Below, one piece after another: positions 10,263 through 20,628 of a stretch of DNA of 64,000 bases. The notes beneath the pieces were generated by a model. The model saw only the letters and a list, made by a program, of their open reading frames with translations. It ran no database searches and had not been told where the DNA came from. The stretch spans positions 186,001-250,000 of the forward strand of contig JAIVFH010000022.1 in NCBI GenBank assembly GCA_025765595.1. The letters run 5' to 3'. Position 1 is the first letter of the stretch. Every line of letters starts with the position of its first letter. This stretch comes from Obelidium mucronatum. Lineage: Eukaryota > Chytridiomycota > Chytridiomycetes > Chytridiales > Chytriomycetaceae. The position numbers and the translations under genes were made by a program.

Positions 10263-12171
10263 ATGCGTTGTATGGCATGTCTCCTTCCGGGAGTTTTGAA
10301 ACACATCAATCTACGGAATGTTTACTGCCAACCATGCTTGCTCCGGGTTGGATTTTCTGCAGCTGAAATATCTGTCCTTCCGTCCTCCAGCTTTCCAGTA
10401 AAAAAGTGCGACCGTTGCCACAAGGAATTCCCAGCTGCAGCAGTGAAGACAATCGCGAGTGAGACCGAAGAAGCAGATGACTATGCTGGGAGCTATTGTG
10501 AAGGCTGTATGGACTGGGCTCTTGGCTCCGATGACGACGACGCGGCTGTTTTGAATGTTCGCATACCTGAAGAGCGAGTAGTAGCTGCAAGCCGGCAATG
10601 CTGTCTCGATTCGGTCATGCAAGGTTGCAGTTTCGAATTCACGTTTCCCCAGAACATTGATGGAAGGAAGGAGACACACATCGTTTGCCGAGATTGCTTC
10701 AAGTTCCTGCGTATACAGAATTTATTTTGGCGTGGTTTCCATTGCAATGACATCCGCAGAAGGCTGCGCGAGGATGGCTTTGTGATGTCGTGAGTTTCTT
10801 GTTTGGCATGCAATGATCAATCTGCAACTTACTTATTTCAGAGACAAAACCTTGCGACGATACTTGCGGCAACAAAATTGGAATCGACACAAGCGTTCAC
10901 CTGAGGAGCAAGAAGCTATTGAAATAATAGCAATAGAAAAAATTCGGTGGTATCGGGAGACCAACGGCCCAAGTGCTGGATACCGAACATTGACCCACTG
11001 GCTACATGTGGATCAGCAAGTGCCAATTGCACGGTATAGCACCCATCAAAATCTCGAAACTGAAATCTGACATATCATTAGGGACAGCTGTTGAAGGAAA
11101 TTGAGCCAGGACTTATTCAAGACAGAAAGCGGCGGAGATTGAAGTGTCTCAACTATACTGGAAAAGGTCCTTGGGAAATGTGTTCCTTTGATCAACACGA
11201 CAAATTTAGTAAGTTTTAGCAACTATCATTGGTCGATCTCACAATCCTTCAGGGTTCTATGGATTGTTTCTTCACGATGGCATCGATTGTTATTCCCGCT
11301 ATCTGATGTGGCTTAAAGTTTGGAGGACAAATAGACAGTCAGCTCTTGTGGCGTTTTGGTACTTGTCGGCATGTTGGGAATATGGGAGTGGTGATGGAAT
11401 CTTTCGAGAAACAATTTCGGATCGTGGGGGTGAGAATGTGAGGCTTGGACGCCTTCAGACAGACATGCGACACGAATTGAATACTGGGTCAGTTATTGAT
11501 GACAACTCAAGTTATCATCGTGTTGTTCAAGATTCCCGACTCAATCAAAAAATGGAGAGTTACTGGGCTCTGTTTCTTCGTGTGTATGGCAATGATATTC
11601 TAAATCAGTTGCTGGCAGCATGTCAAGTGGGATCCTACAATCCAAGGGATATCGTCCAAAGGTACAACACATGTATTAAGGACCTATTTGACTCTCTTTT
11701 TATTCATGTAGAAAAGTATTCCAATACCTATACATTCCAATTATGTCAAAGCGCATTGATGAAATCCGAAGCGAATACAACTCCATGGATAAACGCAGTC
11801 AGCACAAGAGGACATTGCCAAGTGGATATTTGAGCCAGCCATTGAACTTGATGGAACATCCAGAAGAGTTTGGAGGAAGCGCTGATTTAAAAGTTAAAGT
11901 GCCTGAAGGATATTCGATAGAAAAGATGCAACAACTGGAAGCAGAAGGAGATTTTGAAATGTTCTCAGAGGACATTACCAGGCTTTTACGTGGTGCCCGC
12001 CGGCGATATGCTGATGAGATAAAGAGCCTCCACGATGTTTGGCCAGTCCTCCAAAAAATCATTGGATATCCGCGCGATAACAATCTGACTGGACCGTTGG
12101 AGCAGTTTGAAGATGTCAATGATCATGAGGATCGATCTAATGTGGCTTATGACAACATTGTATTCTTTTGA
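10263..12171 (+). CDS. DDE/integrase-type transposase of the IS3EU-like element
   Basis: The N-terminal exon (10263-10791) encodes several CxxC pairs, a probable zinc-binding region (KKCDRCHKEF, YCEGCMD, ASRQCC, IVCRDC). A short exon has a helix-turn-helix-like basic segment (RYLRQQNWNRHKRSPEEQEA). The catalytic core follows: CSFDQHDKF (first D), DGIDCYSRYLMWLKVW, ISDRGGENVR (second D) and RLNQKMESYW (E), a D-D-E layout as in rve integrases. A C-terminal region reads RSQHKRTLPSGYL. Introns lie near 10792-10842, 11033-11081 and 11208-11252; the second does not join in phase. One A seems missing from AAAA at 11712-11715, which splits the C terminus into another frame (IPIMSKRIDEIRSEYNSMDK onward). 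Confidence 0.75.
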
Positions 12172-12179
12172 ATGAGTTG

Positions 12180-13127
12180 CAAATAATAAATACATAATCT
12201 TTAATTTAGTTTTTATTTTGATGGATAACACACTATAAAAAGCACTACAAACTTCTGGCGGGACAAAAGATTCCAAAATCATAAGGCAAGTACCTACACT
12301 CATTCCTCACCTTTCTGCACTTCACCTCACAACACATCCTGCCTTTCTTTCCCTTGTCACCTTCTCTTTTCTTGCCTCTCTTTGTTTGCTTGAGGTTTAT
12401 TGCCTCTCCGTTGGTCTACGGGAGAGTTTCAGAAGCGGATTAGTTAGTTCGGTTGTGTGACCCGTACACTCACAAATCGGCCTGAACTACAGATCCGTTA
12501 TGATTTCTCAGCATTCAGATTGGCATTGGGGATGTTGGTATTTGGGTTTGATTTGACAGCCGGTTTGTTTGGGATGGAAATGTTGACGCGCCACTACAAC
12601 CAGCAATCTAACATGCTTTAATTTAGGTTAACAGAGAAGCGCGTATACATATATCTTGTAGGCCAGGAGAACGACGGCTTTTTTTTTCACTGGCAATTTG
12701 AGTGCGACAACCGACCAAACGACAGAATCTTCGAACACACTTGACTACTCCACCTTGAAATAATTTGGAATAGAATGCGATGCATAAAGCCAAGTATTCC
12801 GTGTTTTGTGCTCTTTTGCCGCGTTTTCAACCGTTTTCAACCGTTTTTTTGTTCTTGTCGTCTTTGATTAACTTGCTCAACATTTACTCATCTGACGGCA
12901 TAGTAGGCATATTCAGCTCTTATCGGCTGCTGGAGGCAATGGCGTATGCACAGATGTATTGGCATCACGATCCTTCTGTAATGACTTGAGCCTGGGATTG
13001 TGGGCAAACTCCACCATCAACCGAGCGGCCACAGAGTCAGACATATTTCTACAATAGTTCTCAATGATAATTCAGATTTTGACTTTTGTTGGTGGCAAGT
13101 CGGGTCATTTCCCAGAGTCGTGGCATT
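12180..13127. other. transposon interior without recognisable gene
   Basis: After a poly(A)-like AATAAATA signal at about 12186, this stretch has pyrimidine-rich sequence (12300-12390) and only short unconvincing reading frames. The open frame 12780-12989 has no recognisable motif. I see no repeat shared with other parts of the window. Confidence 0.4.
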
Positions 13128-13252
13128 TTCAACTTTTTTGTTTTTTTTAATTTTTCTATTTTTTGGCATTTTTGCTGTATTTTCATGTTTGGATTTTTGG
13201 ATTTTTGGATTTTTGGATTTTTTTTGTTTTTGTGTATTTGCGTATTTGCACA
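13128..13252. repeat. T-rich low-complexity tract with GGATTTTT-type iterations
   Basis: The tract contains consecutive copies of TTTTTGGA and then TTTGCGTATTTGCACATTTGC. It adjoins the inverted internal copy and produces spurious open frames on both strands. Confidence 0.7.
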
Positions 13253-13770
13253 TTTGCAAATGACCGCTTTAGGCTTCCCTACTTTTTGAGATCGGAGAAA
13301 AAACAGAAAAAAGCAAAGTCCCATCCAAGTCCATGAAAAAACAGCAAGTGCGAATCAACTAACAATTCTGGCCAGCAACGGGCTGCAGTCAAATCGACGC
13401 TGACAGGATCAACCAACCACCAGCAGCTGTCGACGACGAACCGGAAGGGACAGCCGTAGCCTTTACGGCTCACAGCGAGATGCAGTGCCAATATAGCAAC
13501 AGCAGCGGCAAGGGCGACAATCTTTCGCATTCATAACCGGAAGTCCCCACGGTAGATATGATTAGGACTTCGAAACAATGGATGCAACGACCCAAGCTTA
13601 AAGGTGGCGTCTTTATTCTTCACACTCTATTCCAATCCTTGCAGGTAATTAATATTACCAGTTCCTCCTCTTCTTCTTCAGTTACGGAAGAGTCTGAGCC
13701 TGACGCTGCTGAAACCACCCCAGACATTTCCGCTGCTAGTGGTGGACCGATGAGGTTGGCGCCAGTTTTC
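13253..13770 (-). repeat. internal inverted copy joining left and right subterminal sequences
   Basis: Bases 13253-13281 are the reverse complement of the left subterminal sequence 10202-10232 with about one mismatch. Directly after, 13283-13770 aligns with the reverse complement of 15650-16117, the right subterminal region, at roughly 75-80 percent by eye. Both 91-bp TIRs are missing at the junction. On the minus strand this is a right-end to left-end junction of a second, older element copy. The gene carried by the right end is broken here by stops. Confidence 0.75.
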
Positions 13771-15649
13771 CGCTGAATTTGGCTTCACTGCCACTGAAGT
13801 CAGTCAGATTTGTCCAAAAGTCGCCCAGAGTTCATTGTTGCTGTTTCCCCAGCTGTTGCAGGCTGTTGCCTGTTTGTGTCAAGCATACCAGTACGTGTTG
13901 TTATCTTCTTGTATGTTGTCATTCAGTTCATTATAAGCTTTCAAACTGTTTTCATGTATAGTTGAGAACGGCCAGTCGCTTCAGCATCCTTTAAGTCAGT
14001 TCCAGCCAAGTTTTCGGAGTTTGAGACCAAGGGACACCAGTTGATATGAAAAGGCATCTGTCAAACGTTTACCGTTGCGAAACACAGCTGGGGCTGGGCA
14101 AAACGGTCTGTCCGAAAGTCGGTGGAGCATGGGAGTGGAGGCAGCCATGGACCATGGTAGCTCGAGCTTCACGCAAGCTTATTTTAAACAGCCAACGTTT
14201 CCTAATGTGGTTGCTATTCCAAAGTCCGAGGGTGTACTGGTCCCTTGGTTGGGGAACAATGCCTTGAATGCAAATGCTCAAGAACTTCATGGGACTGCGA
14301 AAACGCTTGAGCTGTAATTTGTGAGACCATTTTGCTGGGAGATTATCAATGGTTTGAATATTCAATAAAGATGGATATTTCTCTAAACATTTGTGTTGGT
14401 GATTCTCAGGGTTGTTGGGAAGAGTGCATGGCTATGGGAATGCATGTCGAAAGCTGGACCAAACCACATCAAACTCTGTCCAGATCTGAAAAACAATGAA
14501 TAAAGCAGGACGGGCCTGAATTGTAGCCCTAATTCATGCTGGATTTGGATTCTCACGCGACTGGAGTGGGCGAACACTCTGTCCATGTTAAAGGTTGCAC
14601 TTTGATACACATACCAACCACTTTCTGATAACTTTATCGAGTACACAAATTTAAATTGATTCTAAAGTTTGGTTGAAATATTCTAAGAAATAAAGGAGAT
14701 AATGGCAGAAGATTGCATTTCCGACAACAAAACTTGACTTTCTCAGACCCATAACACCACCAACGCCCTTTAAATACAACCAGTTGTCTTGTATTAATGT
14801 TTTAAATGAATGAATGAGGTTCAAAAAAATAGGTTTTATTTTTTTTTGATAAGTCAAGATCTCAAGCGTCTTTGAACAGAACCTCGTCAAACTTTACAAT
14901 GGTACTAATATTAGTGCAGTCTATTAAATTGTGCTGTCCTTTTAGGTATAAATAATATACTTGGGAAGTTGAACATCTGCAAAAACACAATATTCTTGAT
15001 TACGCGAACAATACTCACCCGAGCACTACTAGACATTCGCACTTAATACTTAGAGAGTTTATTTTGTCTGAAAACGCGTGAAAGAGGTAATAATTCAACA
15101 TAGGCTTGCTTTGTGTTCTGATGAGAATAGGTGGCATCATGACTTACAAAATTAAACTTAATTAATGACAAGAGTAAGAAGAGTTTATTTGCACATGCTA
15201 CGCTGGGGTTGACAGTTCATTATAAGCAGCTGCAGTAAAACGTCTTTTGACCATTGCTCAGGCATCCTTGGGTGCTGCCTCTACCACGCTGCACGTCGAC
15301 TTGCTGCATGAGTTTGACGTGTTCAGGTTTGATATTCTAAAAAGCCATTCCTCTTCCACTTCATAGAACGGCTATTGCTCAACTACGGAATTATAGGGAG
15401 TAACTGGCATTTGAATTGGTCAATTCTGGCCGCAAGTTTGTCTCCAGCGCCAGCAGCAGGGCGTGAAGCACCAGCCACATCTCGACGGCTGGGTGAGTGT
15501 CCAGCTAGAATTCTAACAGTAACAGGAAGCGGCCTGTGATTGAGTGGTGTATGAGCAAAACCCAGTTAATGAGATACTTCAGAATCAGAGATCCACGTTA
15601 GCAACGGGTTTGTTGGGACTGTAAGAGAATATTCAACTCACCTCCATCT
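13771..15649. other. transposon interior, no convincing gene
   Basis: AT-rich sequence with scattered short frames on both strands, none with recognisable motifs or consistent exon structure. The part adjacent to 13770 may continue the internal copy but I could not align it further. Confidence 0.4.
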
Positions 15650-15820
15650 CGGCGTTTGAGCGGTCTGGGTTGGTTTCGACGTCGTCAGACTCTTCAGATA
15701 TTGAAGAAGAAGAAGCAAAAGAAGAAGAGACACTGTAAATATTCGTGAATATTAATGAGCTGGAAGGAATGGAATAGAGTGCAAAGAATAAAGACACTAC
15801 CATCAATGATGTCCACTATT

Positions 15821-16060
15821 TCACAGTCTGAATCGCAACCGCCGTGAGGACTTCCGCCTGGAGGCGCGATAGATTGCCGCTGTTGCCGCTGCTGTTGCTG
15901 TTGGCGCTACATTTCGCGTGGCAGCCCTAAAAGCCTCTGCCGTCTGCCGTCGCTTCCGGGTCGTCGTCGACAGCTGCTGGCTGATTGAAGAGTCCGTACC
16001 GCTTCCGGTTGGCGTCGATTCGATTGCGGCCCGTTGGTCAATTGATCGGCACTTCTTCAT
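15821..16060 (-). CDS. second gene at the right end of the transposon, 5' exon, unknown
   Basis: Starting at 16060 the frame gives MKKCRSIDQRAAIESTPTG, a Ser/Thr-rich part, RKRRQTAEAFRAATRNVAPT and an Ala-rich stretch, ending at 15821. A different frame continues with GGSPHGGCDSDCEIVDIID up to a possible donor near 15803, and beyond it an acidic block ISEESDDVETNPD near 15690, so more exons and a frame change are likely. The same gene is recognisable in degraded form in the internal copy (about 13310-13770). The basic-then-acidic layout could suit an accessory DNA- or protein-binding factor, but no family was identified. Confidence 0.4.
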   Translation of the reverse strand: MKKCRSIDQRAAIESTPTGSGTDSSISQQLSTTTRKRRQTAEAFRAATRNVAPTATAAATAAIYRASRRKSSRRLRFRL

Positions 16061-16112
16061 GTTGTTTGGACTTGGACGGGACTTTGCTTTTTTCTGTTTT
16101 TTCTCCGGTCTC

Positions 16113-16203
16113 AAAAAGCGTCTCTTTTTCCTGCCAATGAAAGATAGGGGAGACGGAAAAAATTTCCCAATCTTTTATTGACACACAGGAAAAGACCGGG
16201 TGA
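16113..16203 (-). repeat. right terminal inverted repeat, 91 bp
   Basis: Reverse complement of 10111-10201, ending GACCGGGTGA immediately before AGATAT. Confidence 0.92.
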
Positions 16204-16265
16204 AGATATTGCTGTTTCAAGTAGCAGAACGGAAACTTGAAGGAAAGAAAAATCATGGAATTTAG
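16204..16265 (+). pseudogene. right target duplication plus orphaned 3' end of the disrupted membrane-protein gene
   Basis: AGATAT at 16204-16209 repeats 10105-10110. Continuing the frame that ends at 10110, bases 16210-16265 read LLFQVAERKLEGKKNHGI and stop. The frame is therefore continuous across the insertion site once the element and one duplication copy are ignored. Confidence 0.65.
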
Positions 16266-16310
16266 CACGGAGAAGTTTGTCAATAACCACGTTCTCTGAC
16301 ATTTATAATT

Positions 16311-17933
16311 ATGTCGACGCTAGCCACGTGGAATCCCGTCCCGCGCCGCCGCCGGCACCCCGCGCGGCTTGTTCCGGACGCGAAGGAGAAGCCGCACGCG
16401 GCGCTGCAGCTGCAGGTTGCCGCGCCGCGCCGGGGCAACGTTTGCGCGCACGACGCGGCGCCTGCCGCCGCGGCGTTTGCGCCGAGCCGTGCGCAGATTT
16501 TCCATCTTTTGCAGCGCGCGGCGCAGACCGAAGCGGACAAGGCGCGGCTGGCGGCGGCGCTGGCGGCCGCCGTCGAAGAACGCGACGCCGCCGCCGCGCG
16601 CCACGTCGAACGTGTTTCGGCCGCCGAAGAAGAAGCCGGGCTGGAAACTGCGGCCGAAGAGAGCAGCGGCGGGAGCACGCTGGTCAATCGGCTGTTGGTC
16701 GAGTCCCAGCTGCACTCACTGTTTGAAAATGATGATGCGCCACCCGCATCGGCTTCCAAGAATCATCGCACCGTCTCAGAATCCGGCAACTCGTCATTTT
16801 CTTCATCGCGATCAGAAGCATCGTCAGCGGCATCATCCAAACGATCACGGAAATCAAGGGATTCGCCCATCATGTCAAATGATGTGGATTTATGGATGCA
16901 TAGGCGGCGCGACATCTTACCAACAATAGGCACCAATTTAAATGGAAGTATTCCAGAAGCTCGTTTGGAAACCTCGTCTGATATTATGCAGAAAGCAGTC
17001 ACGCCAATCCCCGCAGAATCACCCCCAACTCGCACCAAACTGACTTTTGATGCCAATATTCAAACGGACGACATCCTGGCACCTCTGTCAGCGACACCCG
17101 TCCAAGACAAACCGACGATATTGGGATCAAAACCATCTAAACCATCAACAGAATTGGGCGAAAATGAATCCAACTCTCTACACAATATTCGAAAAACCGG
17201 CACAAAAATTGAAAAACAGGGCCGTCGTGAAGCGCCTGTAGACTCACGCCCCAAAAACGACAGGAAAAGTTTAAGACCACAGCAATCACCACCGCAGCCG
17301 GCCGATTTCATTCCAAAAGATATGCTTTCGGGCTTGCATATTCAATACCAATTGGAAAATGAGCGGCGGAAAGAAGTTAAGGAGGGGGAGGCAGTTATGA
17401 GAGACACCCTTCAGCAACATCGACTCGCAAAGCAGGAACTTGAGTCCAAACAACAGTCAGTGGCTAATCATTCCACTCAACATCACTCCTACATCCCACC
17501 CGCATCCTTCAATTCACAAATATATCAGCATCAGTTGTATGCTGAGTCGCTTGGCTCCCCATTCAACTACAGCATAATAGAGAAACTGCTTCCAAGTGAT
17601 AGTAGTTATCTTTTCTCCAATGACACCTCCATGATCAAGCCGTTGCATCAAGTAGTTCGTGAAGTGGATGAATTAAGTGCCATGAATCTCCTAGACGAGG
17701 GATGGAGAACTGTAGAGAGAGACGTGTTGGAAGAGCGTAGGAAGATGGAAAATGAGAAAACGCGCCAGCAGAAGAATGGAGAGGGGCGGAATGTATACCT
17801 TGCAGAATTGGAGTTGGGAAGTCCGTTCAACGATAATGGGACAGGGGGTGGACTGAAATCTGCACTCAAGACTAAAAGTAAATATGTTTCGGGGGATGTC
17901 GAGGATGTCATAATGAGGATAAATGGGTTGTGA
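16311..17933 (+). CDS. hypothetical 540-residue coiled-coil/low-complexity protein
   Basis: Single uninterrupted exon. The first 130 residues are Ala/Arg/Glu-rich with a predicted coil (EADKARLAAALAAAVEERDA), encoded by very GC-rich DNA (16320-16680); the rest is AT-richer and Ser/Pro-rich, with further helical segments rich in Glu, Lys and Gln (ENERRKEVKEGEA, VERDVLEERRKMENEKTRQQ) near residues 350 and 470. Near the end, GGGLKSALKTKSKYVSGDVED. No domain was recognised. It begins about 110 bp after the transposon's right end, so its promoter may overlap the disrupted gene's tail. The next gene, NADAR copy 2, starts 40 bp after its stop. Confidence 0.7.
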   Translation: MSTLATWNPVPRRRRHPARLVPDAKEKPHAALQLQVAAPRRGNVCAHDAAPAAAAFAPSRAQIFHLLQRAAQTEADKARLAAALAAAVEERDAAAARHVERVSAAEEEAGLETAAEESSGGSTLVNRLLVESQLHSLFENDDAPPASASKNHRTVSESGNSSFSSSRSEASSAASSKRSRKSRDSPIMSNDVDLWMHRRRDILPTIGTNLNGSIPEARLETSSDIMQKAVTPIPAESPPTRTKLTFDANIQTDDILAPLSATPVQDKPTILGSKPSKPSTELGENESNSLHNIRKTGTKIEKQGRREAPVDSRPKNDRKSLRPQQSPPQPADFIPKDMLSGLHIQYQLENERRKEVKEGEAVMRDTLQQHRLAKQELESKQQSVANHSTQHHSYIPPASFNSQIYQHQLYAESLGSPFNYSIIEKLLPSDSSYLFSNDTSMIKPLHQVVREVDELSAMNLLDEGWRTVERDVLEERRKMENEKTRQQKNGEGRNVYLAELELGSPFNDNGTGGGLKSALKTKSKYVSGDVEDVIMRINGL

Positions 17934-17973
17934 TGATTTCCAGTAAATTTATACTTCACCACACAAGTCAAAA

Positions 17974-18746
17974 ATGGCAACTCGAGACTTATTCAAAGCT
18001 GCGAAGGATTCTTTACGGGCCCGCATCGAAAGAAGCGGGCTACCACCTCCGTTTGATGTTCCTGTGAATCAGGACTATTTCATTCACCCAACAGGGAAGG
18101 TGTCATACTCAAGCAAGGTGTATGCTTTCACAGTAAGAACCGATTGCGAAAAAAAACTCTATCAATGCATTCTTATGATCTTTTGCTTTGAAAGGGTCCA
18201 AGTGTGACGAGGATCGACAACTGGTCCAAGTGCGACATCTTGATTGGAAGTCACCGATTCGAAGCGTCCGAACAAGTCATATTTGCAGCCTGCAAAGCAG
18301 CGCTATTCAATGACAAGAAATCGTTTCAAACAGCAGTTGGGAACCCATCCATGACTCCAGCGACCGCAAAGAAGCTGGGACGAAGTGTATTGGGTTTTGA
18401 TGATGTCATCTGGAAAGCGTCTGCACCATGGATCAGTGACATAGCATTGACTATAAAAGCTTTGCAAAACGAAGATGTCTTGGAGGAATTGCTGCGGACT
18501 CGCGGGAAGTTGATTTGCGAGGCATCAGCCAAGGACCTCTTGTGGGGAATAGGCGCCGAGGCAAGGCAGGTTGAATTGGCGCTTGTTCCCGAACATTGGA
18601 AGGGAAAGAACGAGCTGGGGCGTAGTTTGATGCGGGTTCGGTGGCTTCTGCTGGACTGGGCGGGAATAAGCACAGAAGACGAGGCTCTCGCGCCAGTGTT
18701 GACGGAGGAGAATGTTGCCTTATTTTATTCGTGGTTCGACGAGTAA
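17974..18746 (+). CDS. NADAR-domain N-glycosidase, copy 2
   Basis: Exons 17974-18132 and 18195-18746, intact. The intron falls at the same place as in copy 1 (YAFT joined to GPSVTRIDNW). Motifs include ASEQVIFAACKAALFND, LICEASAKDLLWGIGAEA and KGKNELGRSLMRVRWLL, ending YSWFDE. The N terminus MATRDLFKAAKDSLRARI is unlike copy 1. By family it should hydrolyse an N-glycosidic bond in an ADP-ribose-modified or riboflavin-pathway substrate; the exact substrate is not evident. The two copies share intron position and C-terminal motif, so they are paralogues about 11 kb apart in opposite orientation. Confidence 0.85.
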
Positions 18747-18788
18747 ACAGCGCACTTCAGTTTCCAAGCCAACAAACCAAACTTCGCC

Positions 18789-20276
18789 ATGCTTCGGCCC
18801 GCCGCCGCCGACCCGAACTGCGACTCGCTGCCGTCGGCGTCGACGCTGCGCCCGCCGTCGCGCGCCTCTTCGGGACCGAGTCCGAGTCCGCCGCAACTTT
18901 CCGGCGAGTGCGACTCCGCGGGGTCAAATCCCCCGAGGCCTCCTCCTTGCTTGAGTGTCGATAACTGGTCCCAAAGCGGCTCAGGGCTCGAAGTCGCTCA
19001 AGCGTGGATTCACCAAACAAGCTTCTCCAAGTTCCGTCGCCAAAACACAATCAACCTCAAGACAGGCGAAGTCCTCTCGAAGACAACTGCAAGAGTGGCT
19101 TCTCCACACGTCCAAAATAGTCCTGATACCAAAATAGATGTATCTGATTTACGGCCTCCAAAGACTTCTTGCGATAAACAAGGGCACGACAAGGAGTCTG
19201 ATGAACATCAGCGAACATTATCGCCAGCGGGTTCTGGCCCACTACTTTTACTGCTTGATCTTTCATGCGCTCCAAACTATTTCCGAATGGAGATGCCCTC
19301 TTATCTGCATGGCAAGGTAAGACGGTAATATGTTCACAAGCAAATGCTCAAAAATACTCATGATCCATTGGTCACTAGCTCGCCGTATCAACATATTCTA
19401 CAAGAATTCGCGAATTGAACAAAGTTCTATGTGAGAACCAGTCCTGTCTGGTTGATTATACACCTGTTAAACGCCTGGCTTCACTGTTCTTTCTTGGGAT
19501 ATGGATTATTACTGCTTCATCTCTCATGATTCTTTGGGCAACAAGTGCACCCACGCTTTTTTCATGGTCTCTTTTGAACTCTCTCGCGGTTATTTTCGGT
19601 GTTCTTGTTGGAGTTGTGGCTATTGTTGCTGTTCGGTTTGCCTTTTCGAGGAAAGCCATTGGAAGTGAGTGATCAATCTAGTAACTCCAATTCATATACT
19701 AACCTTAAACTCCCGTAGTATCTTGAAGATCTTCGATTGTTATTGCAACGATACACGTTGATTGATTCACACCATGGCCTCGTATGGCAACTGCATGTCT
19801 CCACGCGATATCAAATCCCTTTCCAAAACCGGGCATCTTCAGTTTTGAAACGCGAGTTTATTGAAAGTCTGCATGAGACTGGAGTAGTTGCACAGGAAGA
19901 CGAAATACCATTCCCAATAATTCAAGCTTATCCATTGAGGCCTCTGGTATGGATCTCAATTGAATTCCAAGAGTTTGAACTTGTAATGCATCGAGGAAGT
20001 TTTGTTCTTCGGCCACCAAAGTATGCTGCAACGGCTGATTCTTTGACGGGCACTGTTCGTCACGAGCTTGAAAGGAGTGTATCTTTGGGTCTTGAACCAG
20101 AGATGGATTTTGTGCGAGAATGGGCAAATCAGGTTGTTGACATTGTTGTTCCTGGCTCTGATGTGCGGCCAAAGAGTGTTCACTGTGAATCGGTTCTGGA
20201 AATTGATGACACAACTGATGCTCTTGACGACATGCACGCTATCGATTCAGATTTTGATGACCAAGATACCTCTTGA
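18789..20276 (+). CDS. hypothetical membrane protein with acidic C terminus, several exons
   Basis: The proposed start at 18789 (MLRPAAADPNCDS) lies in a GC-rich patch. Exon joins supported by splice sites are 19316/19379 (LAVSTYSTRIRELNKVLCEN) and about 19662/19720 (YLEDLRLLLQRYTLIDSHHG). Between 19450 and 19660 are two hydrophobic helices (SLFFLGIWIITASSLMILWA and SLAVIFGVLVGVVAIVAVRF). The C terminus is soluble and acidic (VLEIDDTTDALDDMHAIDSD). In 18950-19320 two frames both look partly coding, one including EHYRQRVLAHYFYCLIFHAL, so a frame error is likely. No family was identified with confidence. Confidence 0.5.
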
Positions 20277-20610
20277 CCTTTCTCTTTGTTATATTGTTCT
20301 TTTTATGTACTCTTCTTTTGGCTCCTCATGTAATAAATATCAGTGTCCTCATCAAACTACTTCAATAATGACATTTAAGATAGCCCTTGTAGAACCACCG
20401 CGTGACTTTGTATAATCTATCTGTTTTCAATGTGAAAACCTAGTCTACAACAGGTGGTTTTGGGTCAGAGCCAACTAGAAGCGGTATTGAGCTATAGCAG
20501 GGACCACTCAGGACAGGCAGACCAATCAATCAATCAAGAGTTCAAGACTATCACAGGACTAGTTGACTGAGGTGCAGTGGCAAGCCATCCGCTAGGACCT
20601 CACTTCCGAT
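20277..20610. other. intergenic, no gene seen
   Basis: Contains an AATAAATATC polyadenylation-like signal near 20332 for the upstream gene and a short CAAT iteration near 20523-20535. Nothing else recognised. Confidence 0.5.
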
Positions 20611-20628
20611 TTGACTCGATTGGCGCTG

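Larger units (their letters stand above)
10111..16203 (+). mobile_element. complete IS3EU-like DNA transposon, 6,093 bp
   Basis: The element is bounded by 91-bp terminal inverted repeats starting TCACCCGGTC and by the 6-bp duplication AGATAT. It holds an integrase-type transposase on the plus strand (10263-12171), a second short gene on the minus strand at the right end, a diverged inverted copy of the right-end region at 13253-13770, and long stretches without recognisable genes. The DDE integrase core resembles the rve-type cores of eukaryotic IS3-related elements; six-base duplications fit that group as I recall it. Identical TIRs and TSD point to a recent insertion. It split a host membrane-protein gene. 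Confidence 0.85.

Noticed and set aside
13000..13324. Open frames in the T-rich tract of the transposon
   Set aside because: Phe- or Lys-rich products from low-complexity DNA, stopping at the repeat edges.
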